The translations under genes and the position numbers were made by a program. DNA of 64,000 bases. It comes from Gaiellaceae bacterium. GTDB lineage: Bacteria > Actinomycetota > Thermoleophilia > Gaiellales > Gaiellaceae. Shown here in pieces: positions 49,244-58,556 of the stretch; position 1 is the first letter of the stretch; every line of letters begins with the position of its first letter. The stretch spans positions 1 to 64,000 of the forward strand of contig JAJTCQ010000001.1 of assembly GCA_021323315.1 (NCBI GenBank). Reading direction: 5' to 3'. Below the pieces are notes generated by a model, which worked only from the letters and a program-made list of their open reading frames with translations, ran no database searches and had not been told where the DNA came from.

Positions 49244-49246
49244 GCG

Positions 49247-49267
49247 ACGTTCGCCTGCGGCGAACGT
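49247..49267. terminator. Hairpin between smc and ftsY
   Basis: ACGTTCGCC-TGC-GGCGAACGT. Confidence 0.5.
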
Positions 49268-49373
49268 TCACGGCGGAAACCATGTTTCGCCCGTGTGCCC
49301 CCTTCTTCCGGGTCTGGGGAACCTCCTGCTTCCGCACACTCCTCCACGCTCACGAGGTAACCGAGGTTGCATC

Positions 49374-50321
49374 GTGAGCTACACCTGGTCGGAGCTCCTC
49401 GGCGACGATGTCGCGCCCGAGGACGAGTCCGAGCGCACCGGGTTCTTCGCGCGGATGCGGGAGTCCCTCGCGAAGAGTCGGACGGCGCTCACCGCCGAGC
49501 TCGCGTCCGCCGGCTTCGACTCGTCGGACGACGAGGCGTGGGAGCGGCTCGAGGAGGCGTTGATCCGAAGCGACGTCGGCGTCCCCGCGACAGCCGAGCT
49601 CGTGCGAAGACTCGAGGCCAGGGGCCTCACCGGTGGCCTCGAGGACGCGCTCGCCGCCGAGGTCGAGGAGCTCTTCGGCGACCCGCCGACCCTGGCCGTC
49701 GCTGCGAGGCCGAGCGTGATTCTCGTCGTGGGCGTCAACGGCACCGGGAAGACGACGACGATCGGGAAGCTGGCGCGCAAGCTCCACGAGCACGGGCGGT
49801 CGGTGCTCGTCGGCGCGGCGGACACCTTTCGCGCGGCCGCCGAGGAGCAGCTCGAGATCTGGGCAGAGCGGGCCGGCGCGGACTTCGTCGGCGCGCCACG
49901 CGGCGCGGATCCCGCGGCCGTCGCCTTCGACGCCGTCGAGGCGGCGCGGGCTCGAGGACGTGACGTGGCCATCATCGACACCGCCGGCAGGCTCCATACC
50001 CAGACGAACCTCATGGCCGAGCTCGAGAAGGTGCGGCGCGTGATCGAGGGCCGCGTCGAGGGCGCGCCGCACGAGACGCTGCTCGTCGTCGACGCGACCA
50101 CGGGTCAGAACGGCCTCCAGCAGGCGAAGCTCTTCGGTGCGACGGCAAGCGTTACCGGGGTCGCGCTGACGAAGCTCGACGGCAGCGCCCGCGGAGGCGT
50201 CGCAATCGCAATCGCGGTCGAGCTGGGTCTTCCCGTGAAGCTCGTCGGTGTCGGCGAGGGCGTCGAGGATCTCCGCCCGTTCGACGCCGGCGACTACGCA
50301 CGCGCCCTGATCTCCCCCTGA
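49374..50321 (+). CDS. ftsY: Signal recognition particle receptor FtsY
   Basis: VILVVGVNGTGKTTTIGKLARKLHEHGRSVLVGAADTFRAAAEEQLEIWAER...DTAGRLHTQTNLMAELEKV...TKLDGSARGG. Confidence 0.96.
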   Translation: MSYTWSELLGDDVAPEDESERTGFFARMRESLAKSRTALTAELASAGFDSSDDEAWERLEEALIRSDVGVPATAELVRRLEARGLTGGLEDALAAEVEELFGDPPTLAVAARPSVILVVGVNGTGKTTTIGKLARKLHEHGRSVLVGAADTFRAAAEEQLEIWAERAGADFVGAPRGADPAAVAFDAVEAARARGRDVAIIDTAGRLHTQTNLMAELEKVRRVIEGRVEGAPHETLLVVDATTGQNGLQQAKLFGATASVTGVALTKLDGSARGGVAIAIAVELGLPVKLVGVGEGVEDLRPFDAGDYARALISP

Positions 50322-50430
50322 GTAGGGGTGCGAATCACTGGATCGAGGGCTTTAGGTCGTTGCGTGGGTCCTCGGGCCCGCGTACGCTGTGGCACGACCC
50401 CTGAGGCGACGCAGGCAAGGAGGACTGGGA

Positions 50431-50775
50431 ATGGCTGTCGCGATGACCATGCACTGGCCAGGCTTGACCTCGGACCAGTACGACGCCGTCATGGCCAAGC
50501 TCGGCCTCGACGCGAACCCGCCTGCTGGCTCGGTGCTGCATGCGGCGACGGAGACGGATCACGGGATCGACGTGTTCGAACTGTGGCAGACCGAGCAGGC
50601 GTTCAACAGCTTCCTCGAGCAGAGGATGCTGCCGGTCGTGAGCGAACTCGGCATCACGGGCGAGCCCTCCATCACGATCGTTCCGCTGCACAACCTGTAC
50701 GCCGCCGATCCCGACATGATCGACCGGATCGGCGCTGTCTCGCTTCCGGCTGCGGTCGCGAGCTGGGCTAGCTAA
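50431..50775 (+). CDS. Hypothetical protein (ABM-like alpha/beta-barrel small protein)
   Basis: MAVAMTMHWPGLTSDQYDAVMAKLGLDANPPAGSVLHAATETDHGIDVFELWQTEQAFNSFLEQRMLPVVSELG. Confidence 0.78.
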   Translation: MAVAMTMHWPGLTSDQYDAVMAKLGLDANPPAGSVLHAATETDHGIDVFELWQTEQAFNSFLEQRMLPVVSELGITGEPSITIVPLHNLYAADPDMIDRIGAVSLPAAVASWAS

Positions 50776-50783
50776 TGGTGCGT

Positions 50784-50809
50784 GGAGGCGCGTCCCCGGA
50801 CGCGCCTCC
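50784..50809. terminator. Terminator-like perfect inverted repeat
   Basis: GGAGGCGCGTCC-CC-GGACGCGCCTCC. Confidence 0.6.
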
Positions 50810-50827
50810 GCCTTCTAGGATCGGGGC

Positions 50828-51028
50828 GTGACCGAGCGCCGCGAAACGACCATCGGATTCGGCCCAGTCGGGCTCGCCGGATGGGGGCTCCTCGTGCTCG
50901 GTGTGCTGCTTCGGCGGCGCTTCGTGGCGCTCCTGGGCCTCGGCGCTGTGGTCGCAGACGTCACCGTCGCCGAGCTCGGCGGCTTCAAAGCGGTGAACGA
51001 GAGTCGCAGCGACGCCTCAGTCGCCTGA
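50828..51028 (+). CDS. Small hydrophobic hypothetical protein (66 aa)
   Basis: GTG start exactly 6 nt after TAGGAT; central hydrophobic stretch LLVLGVLLRRRFVALLGLGAVVADV. Confidence 0.45.
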   Translation: MTERRETTIGFGPVGLAGWGLLVLGVLLRRRFVALLGLGAVVADVTVAELGGFKAVNESRSDASVA

Positions 51029-51045
51029 GCCGTCGCTGCGCAGCC

Positions 51046-51285
51046 CTAGCTACGTGGCGTCGCACCGATCGAGAACGTCTTGACGTTCTGGTTCTCGATC
51101 TCCACTTGCATGAAGGTGATGTCGAACCACTTCGGTCCGGTCCCTTCTTCCCCGCCGGTTACGAATCTCGACTCGTTGACGATCTGCTCGGCGAGGCCCT
51201 TCAGCGCCTCGTCCACCGTTGCGGGTCGTCCCGTGGATTCGCCCACGTAGACTGTCTTCTCGCCGCCTGGTCTTGGCTCTCCCAT
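51046..51285 (-). CDS. Small beta-alpha-beta-beta protein A (dodecin-like pattern), downstream partner of cyclase-STAND A
   Basis: EKTVYVGESTGRPATVDEALKGLAEQIVNESRF...PKWFDITFMQVEIENQNVKTFSIGATP; SD GGAGG. Confidence 0.65.
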   Translation of the reverse strand: MGEPRPGGEKTVYVGESTGRPATVDEALKGLAEQIVNESRFVTGGEEGTGPKWFDITFMQVEIENQNVKTFSIGATPRS

Positions 51286-51319
51286 CGTCCCAGCCTCCAG
51301 TCTTGGTGACGCGGGGATC

Positions 51320-54004
51320 CTACGGCTTCGCCTCGATCAACACAATGTCGCGAAGGGCACGCCCTTCCCGCTCGAGCTCGTCGAACGCAATGCGACCGAG
51401 CCGCGCCTCGAGCACAGGCGTGAACCGCTCGAGGACAGGGAGCTCGAACTCATCGGGTTCATCCGTGCCGCGAGCAGCCGTCGCGGCGCCCACCAGGCGC
51501 GCCGCCGTCTCCGGCGATCCGCTTTCGGCAGCTGCGCCGGCGAGAACGACAAGGCAGCGGGCACGTGAACGATCGTCCTCGAGATCGGTGTACAACGTCA
51601 GGCTCTCGCGCGCTCTGCTCGCGGCGGCCTCGGCCGCGCCCTCCAGGAGGTCGAGCTCGGCGAGCATGAGTTGCGCAGCCGCAACGTAGGGCACCTCGCC
51701 GAGCTCCCGAGCTTGAGAGAGGGAATCCGCGAATGCCTCGCGAGCGCGGCGGAAGTCGTGCGCGTGGAACGCGGCGACGCCGAGGTTGTAGATCGCGTCC
51801 GCTACGAGGAGCGGGTCGCCGAACCGGATACGGAGCTGCACTGCTTGCTCGTACTGCGCGAGCGCGAGGTGGTGCTCGCCGCGAGCTGAGTAGACATCCC
51901 CGAGCACGGTGGCGGCGGCCGATCGAGCTCGATCGTCGTCCAGGCGGCTCGCGGCAGCAACGGCGTCGTGTGCGTACTGCTGTGCGACGTCGATGTCGCC
52001 TTGCATCCGCGAGAAGAAGCTGAGATACGACAGAGCGAGGATCTCGTCGCGAGTCTGACCTTCTGCCCGATACACCTCGCGCGCCTCGTCGAACATGCTT
52101 CGCGCGGCGCCCCAGTCGCTCTGGGCAGCGGCCTGGAGGGCCGCCGTTCGAAGGGCCGCGGCCCGCACGTCGGCAGGCGCTCCGTCTGCGAGTGACAGCC
52201 CGAGAGACAGCCACCGGCGGGCGTCGCTGACATGCGCGTGTGCGCGCCAGAACCGCTCGAGTGCCGAGATCGCGCGTAGAGCGTCCTCGGCCCGACCCGA
52301 GGCGAGGAGCCAGTCGAGGGCCGCCCCCAAGTTGTCGAACTCAACCTCGAGCCTGTCGAGCCACGCCGCCTGCTCCATGCCGGCGAGCTCGCGCTCTGCT
52401 TCGAGGGCGAGTGCGAGGAACTGCTCGGCATGGCGCTGCCGCAGCTCGTCGAGTCGCCCCTCGGACGCTTCGTGCTCGAGGGCGTACTCGCGGACAGTTC
52501 TCAGCATCGAGAGCCGGAGCTCACCGTCCGCCGACTCGGCTCGAATCAGGCTCCACCCGACGAGCGCTTCGAGATCGCGCAGGAACTCGGGGCCCGTGTC
52601 TGCGATCTTGCGCGCATCGTCGAGCGAACCGCTGTCCGCGAAGACGGCCAGCGTCCCGGCCAGTGCGCGCTGGCTCGGGCTCAGCCGCTGGTAGCTCCAG
52701 TCGATTGCGGCGCGCAGCGTCCGCTGTCGCTCGGGCAGGTCGACCGGGCCCTCCATCTCGAGTGCGAGCCCCTCGCCGAGTGCGCGCAGGATCTCGGTCG
52801 GCGGCAGGAGCGCGAGGCGGGCTGCGACGAGCTCGATCGCGAGCGGCAGGCCGTCGAGCTTCCGGCAGATCTCGTGGACGGACGCGAGAGCGCTCTCTTG
52901 CAGCAGGACGCCGCGTGCTGCGGCCAGCTCGATGAAGAGCGTCGTGGCGTCCTCGATCGACAGCGGCTCGAGCGGCAGAACGCGCTCTGCCGAGAGCCGA
53001 AGCGGCGTGCGGCTCGTGGCCAGGATCTGGAGGTCGGGCAGGCGATGGAGCAGCTCGGCGACGACGGGTGCGACGGTGGGCAGGTGCTCGAGGTTGTCGA
53101 GGTAAAGCAGCGCGCCGGAGCCGTCCATGCTGTCGGCAACCGATTCGAGGACGGTCCGGCCGCCCGACTCGCGCGCGCCGATCGCGCGTGCGATCGCGCT
53201 TGGAACGAGCTCGGCATCCAAGACGGGGGCGAGCCCGACGAGGTGCACTGGCCGATCGAGCGCTGCCCGCGCAGCCACTTCGAGTGCAAGCCGGCTCTTC
53301 CCGGCTCCACCTGGGCCGGTGATCGTTGCGAGGCGCACCTCCGGCGACTCGAGGAGAGCCTCCACGCGAGCAAGGGCGTCCGCGCGCCCGACGAGGCGAT
53401 GGTGCAAAGCCGGCAGGCTCGTCGCCGTCAGGGTTTTGAGTGGCGGGAACTCCTCGCGAAGCCCAGGCACGAGGATTTGGAACGCCTGCACAGCAGCCGG
53501 AACGTCCTTCAGCCGGTGATGTCCGAGGGGCCGAAACGCCGCGCCGGGAAGGGGCTCGGCGCCTGCCATGTCCTTCGTTGCTCGCGTCACGACGATCTGC
53601 TCGCCGTGCGCCGAGGCGCACACTCGGGCAGCGACGACGACGTCCATCCCGACGTAACCCTCCGGGCCGAGCTCCGGCTCCCCGGTGTGGATGCCGATGC
53701 GCAGGCGGTGCGCCTCCTCGTCGGGCCAAGGCTCCTCCGCGAGCGAGCGCTGGATCGAGGTGGCGGCCGCCACGGCGTCGCTGGCTCGCGAGAACGCGAG
53801 GAATACACCGTCGCCGGCCCAGTCGACCTCGACGCCGCCGTTGTCGGCTGCGGCCATGCGCACGAGCTCGCGCATCCGTGCCCGCGCTGGGCCGAACCGC
53901 TTGCCCAGGAGGTGCAGGAGCCGCGTCGACCCCTCGACGTCGGCGAAGAGGAGCGTCACCGTGCCGGCCGGAAGCCGGCTTGGGGCGTCGTCCGACCCGT
54001 TCAC
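51320..54004 (-). CDS. Class III cyclase-like domain + STAND/LuxR-type ATPase + TPR protein, paralog A (894 aa)
   Basis: GTVTLLFADVEGSTRLLHLLGKRF...VDWAGDGVFLAF...ITGPGGAGKSRLALEVAARAAL...YLDNLEHLP...; C-terminal TPR-like helices. Confidence 0.9.
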   Translation of the reverse strand: MNGSDDAPSRLPAGTVTLLFADVEGSTRLLHLLGKRFGPARARMRELVRMAAADNGGVEVDWAGDGVFLAFSRASDAVAAATSIQRSLAEEPWPDEEAHRLRIGIHTGEPELGPEGYVGMDVVVAARVCASAHGEQIVVTRATKDMAGAEPLPGAAFRPLGHHRLKDVPAAVQAFQILVPGLREEFPPLKTLTATSLPALHHRLVGRADALARVEALLESPEVRLATITGPGGAGKSRLALEVAARAALDRPVHLVGLAPVLDAELVPSAIARAIGARESGGRTVLESVADSMDGSGALLYLDNLEHLPTVAPVVAELLHRLPDLQILATSRTPLRLSAERVLPLEPLSIEDATTLFIELAAARGVLLQESALASVHEICRKLDGLPLAIELVAARLALLPPTEILRALGEGLALEMEGPVDLPERQRTLRAAIDWSYQRLSPSQRALAGTLAVFADSGSLDDARKIADTGPEFLRDLEALVGWSLIRAESADGELRLSMLRTVREYALEHEASEGRLDELRQRHAEQFLALALEAERELAGMEQAAWLDRLEVEFDNLGAALDWLLASGRAEDALRAISALERFWRAHAHVSDARRWLSLGLSLADGAPADVRAAALRTAALQAAAQSDWGAARSMFDEAREVYRAEGQTRDEILALSYLSFFSRMQGDIDVAQQYAHDAVAAASRLDDDRARSAAATVLGDVYSARGEHHLALAQYEQAVQLRIRFGDPLLVADAIYNLGVAAFHAHDFRRAREAFADSLSQARELGEVPYVAAAQLMLAELDLLEGAAEAAASRARESLTLYTDLEDDRSRARCLVVLAGAAAESGSPETAARLVGAATAARGTDEPDEFELPVLERFTPVLEARLGRIAFDELEREGRALRDIVLIEAKP

Positions 54005-54049
54005 GCAAGAAGTCTAGGAGTCGAGGGCGTCGGCGTACACTGTCCGGCC

Positions 54050-54115
54050 GCGTTCGACACGCTCTCCGACAAGCCGCAGGCGACGCTCGGCGGTCTCGGC
54101 GGGAACGGCGAGTAG
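54050..54115 (+). pseudogene. Truncated duplicate of the ffh 5' end (start codon GTG changed to GCG)
   Basis: GCG TTC GAC ACG CTC TCC GAC AAG CCG CAG GCG ACG CTC GGC GGT CTC GGC GGG AAC GGC GAG TAG = AFDTLSDKPQATLGGLGGNGE*, versus ffh VFDTLSDKLQATLGGLGRSGR; upstream promoter region also duplicated. Confidence 0.85.
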
Positions 54116-54209
54116 GGCTAGTCGGTCTTGCGCGGAAGCGCGTCTAGCACGTGCGTCCGATTCACTCGAGGCGATGAAGGAAGCGCCTGATGCGAAGGAG
54201 CCTTCCGGC

Positions 54210-54455
54210 TCAACCGCCCGGCGTGATGATGACCTTGTATGCGGTTGGACCCGGGTTGCCGACCCGTACCTGGATCCGACTCACCTCGAAGTACGTGTTA
54301 CGCAGATCCGGCGCGTCGTAGTACGCCCGATACGCCGCGTCGGCGATGGCTCTCGCGAGCCCCGTGTCGATCGACACCTGTTCGGCCGAATCTATTTCGA
54401 CCTCGCCCTCGAAGGCGTGGATCCGGTGCCCCCGACCGTCGTCCGCTTCGGACAT
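54210..54455 (-). CDS. Small beta-alpha-beta-beta protein B (dodecin-like pattern), downstream partner of cyclase-STAND B
   Basis: HRIHAFEGEVEIDSAEQVSIDTGLARAIADAAYRAYYDAPDLRNTYFEVSRIQVRVGNPGPTAYKVIITPGG; SD AAGGAG. Confidence 0.65.
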   Translation of the reverse strand: MSEADDGRGHRIHAFEGEVEIDSAEQVSIDTGLARAIADAAYRAYYDAPDLRNTYFEVSRIQVRVGNPGPTAYKVIITPGG

Positions 54456-54483
54456 AGCTACTCCTTTCGTTGGACCGACGAGC

Positions 54484-57186
54484 CTACTTCGTTACCCGCT
54501 CGCCAACAAGCACGCCGGCCGTGGTCTCGGTACCGGTCGAGCGTCCCTCAGACCTCAGTTCCAAATAGCGTCGCTCCCCGAGCGCATCGATCACCACCGA
54601 GAGGAAGCGCTCCTCGATCGCGGGTTCCGCGTACTCGAGCGGACTATCGCCACGAAGTCTGTCCGCCGCGCCCCAGAGGCGCGCGGCGTCCACGGGCCTG
54701 CCTGTCGCCGCCGCATATCCGCCTAGGGCGCAGAGACATTCCGCCATGCTGCGGTCGTCGGCCAGCGCGGTGTAGATCGAGAGGCTCTCGTCCAGGCGCG
54801 GATGTGCAGGCGCAACATCGCCTCGAAGCAGGTCGATCGCCCCCAACATACAGAGCGCGGCGGCCCTGTACAGCGCGTCTCCGAGCTCGCCAGCGAGCTC
54901 GAGGGTCGCCATCAGCGCTTCAGTACTGCGGACGTAGTCGCCGGCGGCGAAGGTGGACACACCGACGTGGTAGATCGAATCCATCACGAGAGTCGCGTCG
55001 CCAAGCGATCGACGAAGAGCAAGTGCCTCGTCGGAGAACGCGACCGCTTGTTCGAAGTCGCCGCGGATCCGCGAGACGTCGGCGAGAATCGCGAGCACGC
55101 CCGATGTCGCTCGCGGTTCGTCGAGCTCGCGAGCGATGATCAGCGCTTCGCTGCTCAGGCTTGAGGCAAGGTCCTTGTCACCTCGCCGAAGAGCAATGAA
55201 CGCAAGCTCGGATAGCGCAAAAGCGATGTCTCGTCTGCGGCCCTGCGCACGGAAGAGGACGAGCGCATCCTGCAGCACGGGAACGGCCGCCTGCCAGTCA
55301 CTCTGGGCAGCCGCCTGGCGCGCTGATGCCCAGAGCGCGTCCGCTCGCACGTCTGGCGCAAGGTTCGTCCCAAGCTCGAGGCCGATCGTCAGCCAACGTC
55401 GCGCCTCGCCAACGTGTGCGTGTGCGCGCCAGAAGCGTTCGAGCGCCGAGATTGCACGAAGAACGTCCTCGGCCCGCGCGGAAGCGAGCAGCCAGTCGAG
55501 CGCGGCTCTCAGGTTGTCGAACTCCCGCTCGAGGCGCTCCAGCCACTGAGCCTGCTCCGTGCCGGCAAGGTGGCCCTCGGCCTCGAGGGCGAGTGCGAGG
55601 AAACGCTCGGCGTGGCCGCGCTGCAGCTCCTCGAGATGTCCTTCCGCCTCAGCGTTGCCCAGCGCGTGCTCCCGAACGGTCTCGAGCATCGACAACCGGA
55701 CCTCCCCGTCGGTCGAGTCGCTGCGAATGAGGCTCCAGCCGACGAGCGCCTCGAGATCCGACAGGAATGCTGGGCCAGCCTCCGCCACCGCGCGCGCATC
55801 GTCGAGGGTGGCGCTGTCGGCGAACACCGCGAGCGCGCCGTGCAGGTCGCGCTGGCCCGGGCTCAGGCGCTGGTAGCTCCAGTCGATGGCCGCTCGGAGC
55901 GTCCGCTGGCGCTCGGGAAGATCGACCGGGCCCTCCATTTCGAGCGCGAGGCCCTCGCCCAGCGCGCGCAGGATCTCGGACGGAGGGAGCACCGCGAGCC
56001 GGGCCGCGACCAGCTCGATCGCGAGCGGGAGCCCGTCCAGTCGCCGGCAGATCTCGTGGACGGACGCAAGCGCGTCGTCCTGCAGGAGGACACCGCGGGC
56101 TGCCGCAAGCTCGACGAAGAGCGTCGTCGCGTCGTCGAGGGCGAGCGGCTCCAGAGGCAGCACACGCTCGGTCGACAGGCGAAGCGGCGTGCGGCTCGTG
56201 GCGAGGACCTGGAGGTCGGGCACGCGATCGAGCAGCTCCGTGACCTGGGCTGCGACGGTCGGGAGGTGCTCGAGGTTGTCGAGGTAGAGCAGCGCGCCGG
56301 CCCCGCCCAGGTTGTCGGCGATCGACTCGATCACACTACGGCTGCCGGACTCTCGCGCTCCGATCGCGCGGGCGATCGCGCCGGGCACCAGCTCGGGATC
56401 CAGGATGGGGGCGAGGCCGACGAGATATACGGCTCGATCGAGTGCCGCCCGCGCGGCCACCTCGAGCGCGAGCCTGCTCTTGCCGGCTCCTCCCGGGCCC
56501 GTGATCGTCGCGAGGCGCACCTCCGGCGATTCGAGGAGAGCCTCCACGCGAGCGAGGGCGTCCGCGCGCCCGACGAGGCGATGATGCAAGGCCGGCAGGC
56601 TCGTCGCCGTCAGGGTCTTGAGGGGCGGGAAATCCACGCGAAGCCCAGGCCCGAGGAGCTGGAACGCCTGCACAGCGGCCGGGACGTCCTTCAACCGGTG
56701 GCGGCCGAGGGGGCGAAACGCGGCACCGGGAAGGGGCTCGGCGCCGGCCATGTCCCTGGTCGTGCGGGTGACGACGATCTGCTCGCCGTGCGCCGAGGCG
56801 CACACCCGGGCAGCGATGACGACGTCCATCCCGGTGTAGCCGTCCGGAGCGAGGTCGGGCTCGCCGGTGTGGATCCCGATGCGCAGGCGGTGCGCCTCGT
56901 CGTCGGGCCACGGCTCCTCCGCCAGCGCCCGCTGGATCTGCGCGGCCGCTGCAACGGCGTTTGTCGCTCTCGAGAACGCGAGGAACACGCCGTCGCCGGC
57001 CCAGTCCACCTCGGCACCGTCGTGGTCGGCGGCTGCCTTGCGGACGTGCTCCCGCATGCGGGCACGAGCAGGCGCGAAACGCTTCCCGAGGAGATGCAGC
57101 AGCCGCGTCGACCCTTCGACGTCTGCGAAGAAGAGCGTCACCGTGCCCGAGGGAAGTGGGCGTCGTGCGTCGTCCGACCCGGTCAC
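54484..57186 (-). CDS. Class III cyclase-like domain + STAND/LuxR-type ATPase + TPR protein, paralog B (900 aa)
   Basis: GTVTLFFADVEGSTRLLHLLGKRFAPARARMREHVRKAAADHDGAEVDWAGDGVFLAF...ITGPGGAGKSRLALEVAARAAL; near-identical N-terminal two thirds to paralog A. Confidence 0.9.
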   Translation of the reverse strand: MTGSDDARRPLPSGTVTLFFADVEGSTRLLHLLGKRFAPARARMREHVRKAAADHDGAEVDWAGDGVFLAFSRATNAVAAAAQIQRALAEEPWPDDEAHRLRIGIHTGEPDLAPDGYTGMDVVIAARVCASAHGEQIVVTRTTRDMAGAEPLPGAAFRPLGRHRLKDVPAAVQAFQLLGPGLRVDFPPLKTLTATSLPALHHRLVGRADALARVEALLESPEVRLATITGPGGAGKSRLALEVAARAALDRAVYLVGLAPILDPELVPGAIARAIGARESGSRSVIESIADNLGGAGALLYLDNLEHLPTVAAQVTELLDRVPDLQVLATSRTPLRLSTERVLPLEPLALDDATTLFVELAAARGVLLQDDALASVHEICRRLDGLPLAIELVAARLAVLPPSEILRALGEGLALEMEGPVDLPERQRTLRAAIDWSYQRLSPGQRDLHGALAVFADSATLDDARAVAEAGPAFLSDLEALVGWSLIRSDSTDGEVRLSMLETVREHALGNAEAEGHLEELQRGHAERFLALALEAEGHLAGTEQAQWLERLEREFDNLRAALDWLLASARAEDVLRAISALERFWRAHAHVGEARRWLTIGLELGTNLAPDVRADALWASARQAAAQSDWQAAVPVLQDALVLFRAQGRRRDIAFALSELAFIALRRGDKDLASSLSSEALIIARELDEPRATSGVLAILADVSRIRGDFEQAVAFSDEALALRRSLGDATLVMDSIYHVGVSTFAAGDYVRSTEALMATLELAGELGDALYRAAALCMLGAIDLLRGDVAPAHPRLDESLSIYTALADDRSMAECLCALGGYAAATGRPVDAARLWGAADRLRGDSPLEYAEPAIEERFLSVVIDALGERRYLELRSEGRSTGTETTAGVLVGERVTK

Positions 57187-57231
57187 GCGAGAAGTCTAGG
57201 AGTCGAAACGCTCGGCGTACACTGTCCGGCC

Positions 57232-58554
57232 GTGTTCGACACGCTCTCCGACAAGCTGCAGGCCACGCTCGGCGGCCTCGGTCGCAGCGGCCGCCTGGAC
57301 GAGGAGGCCGTCTCCAGCGCGATGCGCGAGATCCGCGTCGCGCTCCTGGAGGCCGACGTCAACCTGGAGGTCGCACGGGACTTCACGGCCACGGTGAAGG
57401 AGCGCGCGCTCGGCCAGGATGTCCTCAAGAGCCTGACCCCCGGCCAGCAGGTCGTGAAGATCGTGCACGAGGAGCTGACCGCGCTCATGGGCTCGGGCGA
57501 CTCGCGGCTCGCATTCGGCAGGCCGCCCACCGTGATCCTCCTCGCCGGACTGCAGGGCTCCGGCAAGACGACAGCGGCCGCGAAGCTCGCGCTGCTCCTG
57601 CGCAAGGACGGAAAGCGCCCGGGTCTCGTCGCGTGCGACCTGCAGCGTCCTGCCGCAGTCGACCAGCTCGAGCAGCTCGGCAAGCAGATCCAGATTCCCG
57701 TCTACGCGCTCGATCGCGGCGATCCCGTCAAGGCCGCGCAGTTCGGGCTCGACAGCGCCCGCAAGGACGGCCTCGACGTGGTGATCCTGGACACCGCCGG
57801 CCGTCTCCATGTCGACGTGGAGCTGATGGACGAGCTCGAGCGGGTTGCCGCCGCGACGAAGCCGACCAACGTGCTCCTCGTGCTCGACGCGATGACGGGC
57901 CAGGAGGCCGTGAACGTCGCCATCGCGTTCCAGGAGCGGGTCGCGTTCGACGGCGTCGTCCTCACCAAGCTCGACGGCGACGCGCGCGGTGGGGCTGCGC
58001 TCTCCGTGCGAGCCGTCACCGGTCGCCCCGTCAAGCTCGTCTCCGTCGGGGAGAAGCTCGACCAGCTCGAGTACTTCCATCCCGACCGCATGGCGTCGCG
58101 CATCCTCGGGATGGGCGACGTCCTCACGCTCATCGAGAAGGCCGAAGCCGCGGTCGAGCTGGACGAGCAGGCGGAGATGGAGAAGCGCATCCGTGCGGGC
58201 GAGTTCACGTTCGACGACTTCCTCGCGAGCTACCGGATGATCCGCCGCATGGGGCCGCTTCAGGGAGTCCTCAAGATGATCCCCGGCATGGGCAAGCAGC
58301 TGCAGGGGCTCGACCTCGACGAGAAGCAGCTCGCCCGCGTCGAGGCGATCGTGCTCTCGATGACGCCTCAGGAGCGCCGCATGCCGCACGTCATCTCGAC
58401 CCAGCGCCGGCGGCGCATCGCGGCGGGCAGCGGCACGTCCCTCGACGAGGTGAACAAGTTGATGGCCGCCCGCAAGCAGATGGCGAAGATGATGAAGCAG
58501 ATGGGGAAGGGGAAGCTGCCTGCCCTTCCCGGCGTGCAGCCTCCCCGGCGCTAG
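57232..58554 (+). CDS. ffh: Signal recognition particle protein Ffh
   Basis: ILLAGLQGSGKTTAAAKLALLLRKDGKRPGLVACDLQRPAAVDQLEQLG...TKLDGDARGGAALSV; C-terminal M domain. Confidence 0.97.
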   Translation: MFDTLSDKLQATLGGLGRSGRLDEEAVSSAMREIRVALLEADVNLEVARDFTATVKERALGQDVLKSLTPGQQVVKIVHEELTALMGSGDSRLAFGRPPTVILLAGLQGSGKTTAAAKLALLLRKDGKRPGLVACDLQRPAAVDQLEQLGKQIQIPVYALDRGDPVKAAQFGLDSARKDGLDVVILDTAGRLHVDVELMDELERVAAATKPTNVLLVLDAMTGQEAVNVAIAFQERVAFDGVVLTKLDGDARGGAALSVRAVTGRPVKLVSVGEKLDQLEYFHPDRMASRILGMGDVLTLIEKAEAAVELDEQAEMEKRIRAGEFTFDDFLASYRMIRRMGPLQGVLKMIPGMGKQLQGLDLDEKQLARVEAIVLSMTPQERRMPHVISTQRRRRIAAGSGTSLDEVNKLMAARKQMAKMMKQMGKGKLPALPGVQPPRR

Positions 58555-58556
58555 AC

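Noticed and set aside
54116-54209. Possible extra gene or larger ffh fragment downstream of the ffh stub
   Set aside because: Similarity to ffh ends at about codon 19-20; the rest shows no coding pattern, only small hairpins.
55414-57231. N-terminal 606 codons of the 1046-aa + strand ORF that ends in ffh
   Set aside because: Antisense to cyclase-STAND B; ffh starts at GTG 57232.
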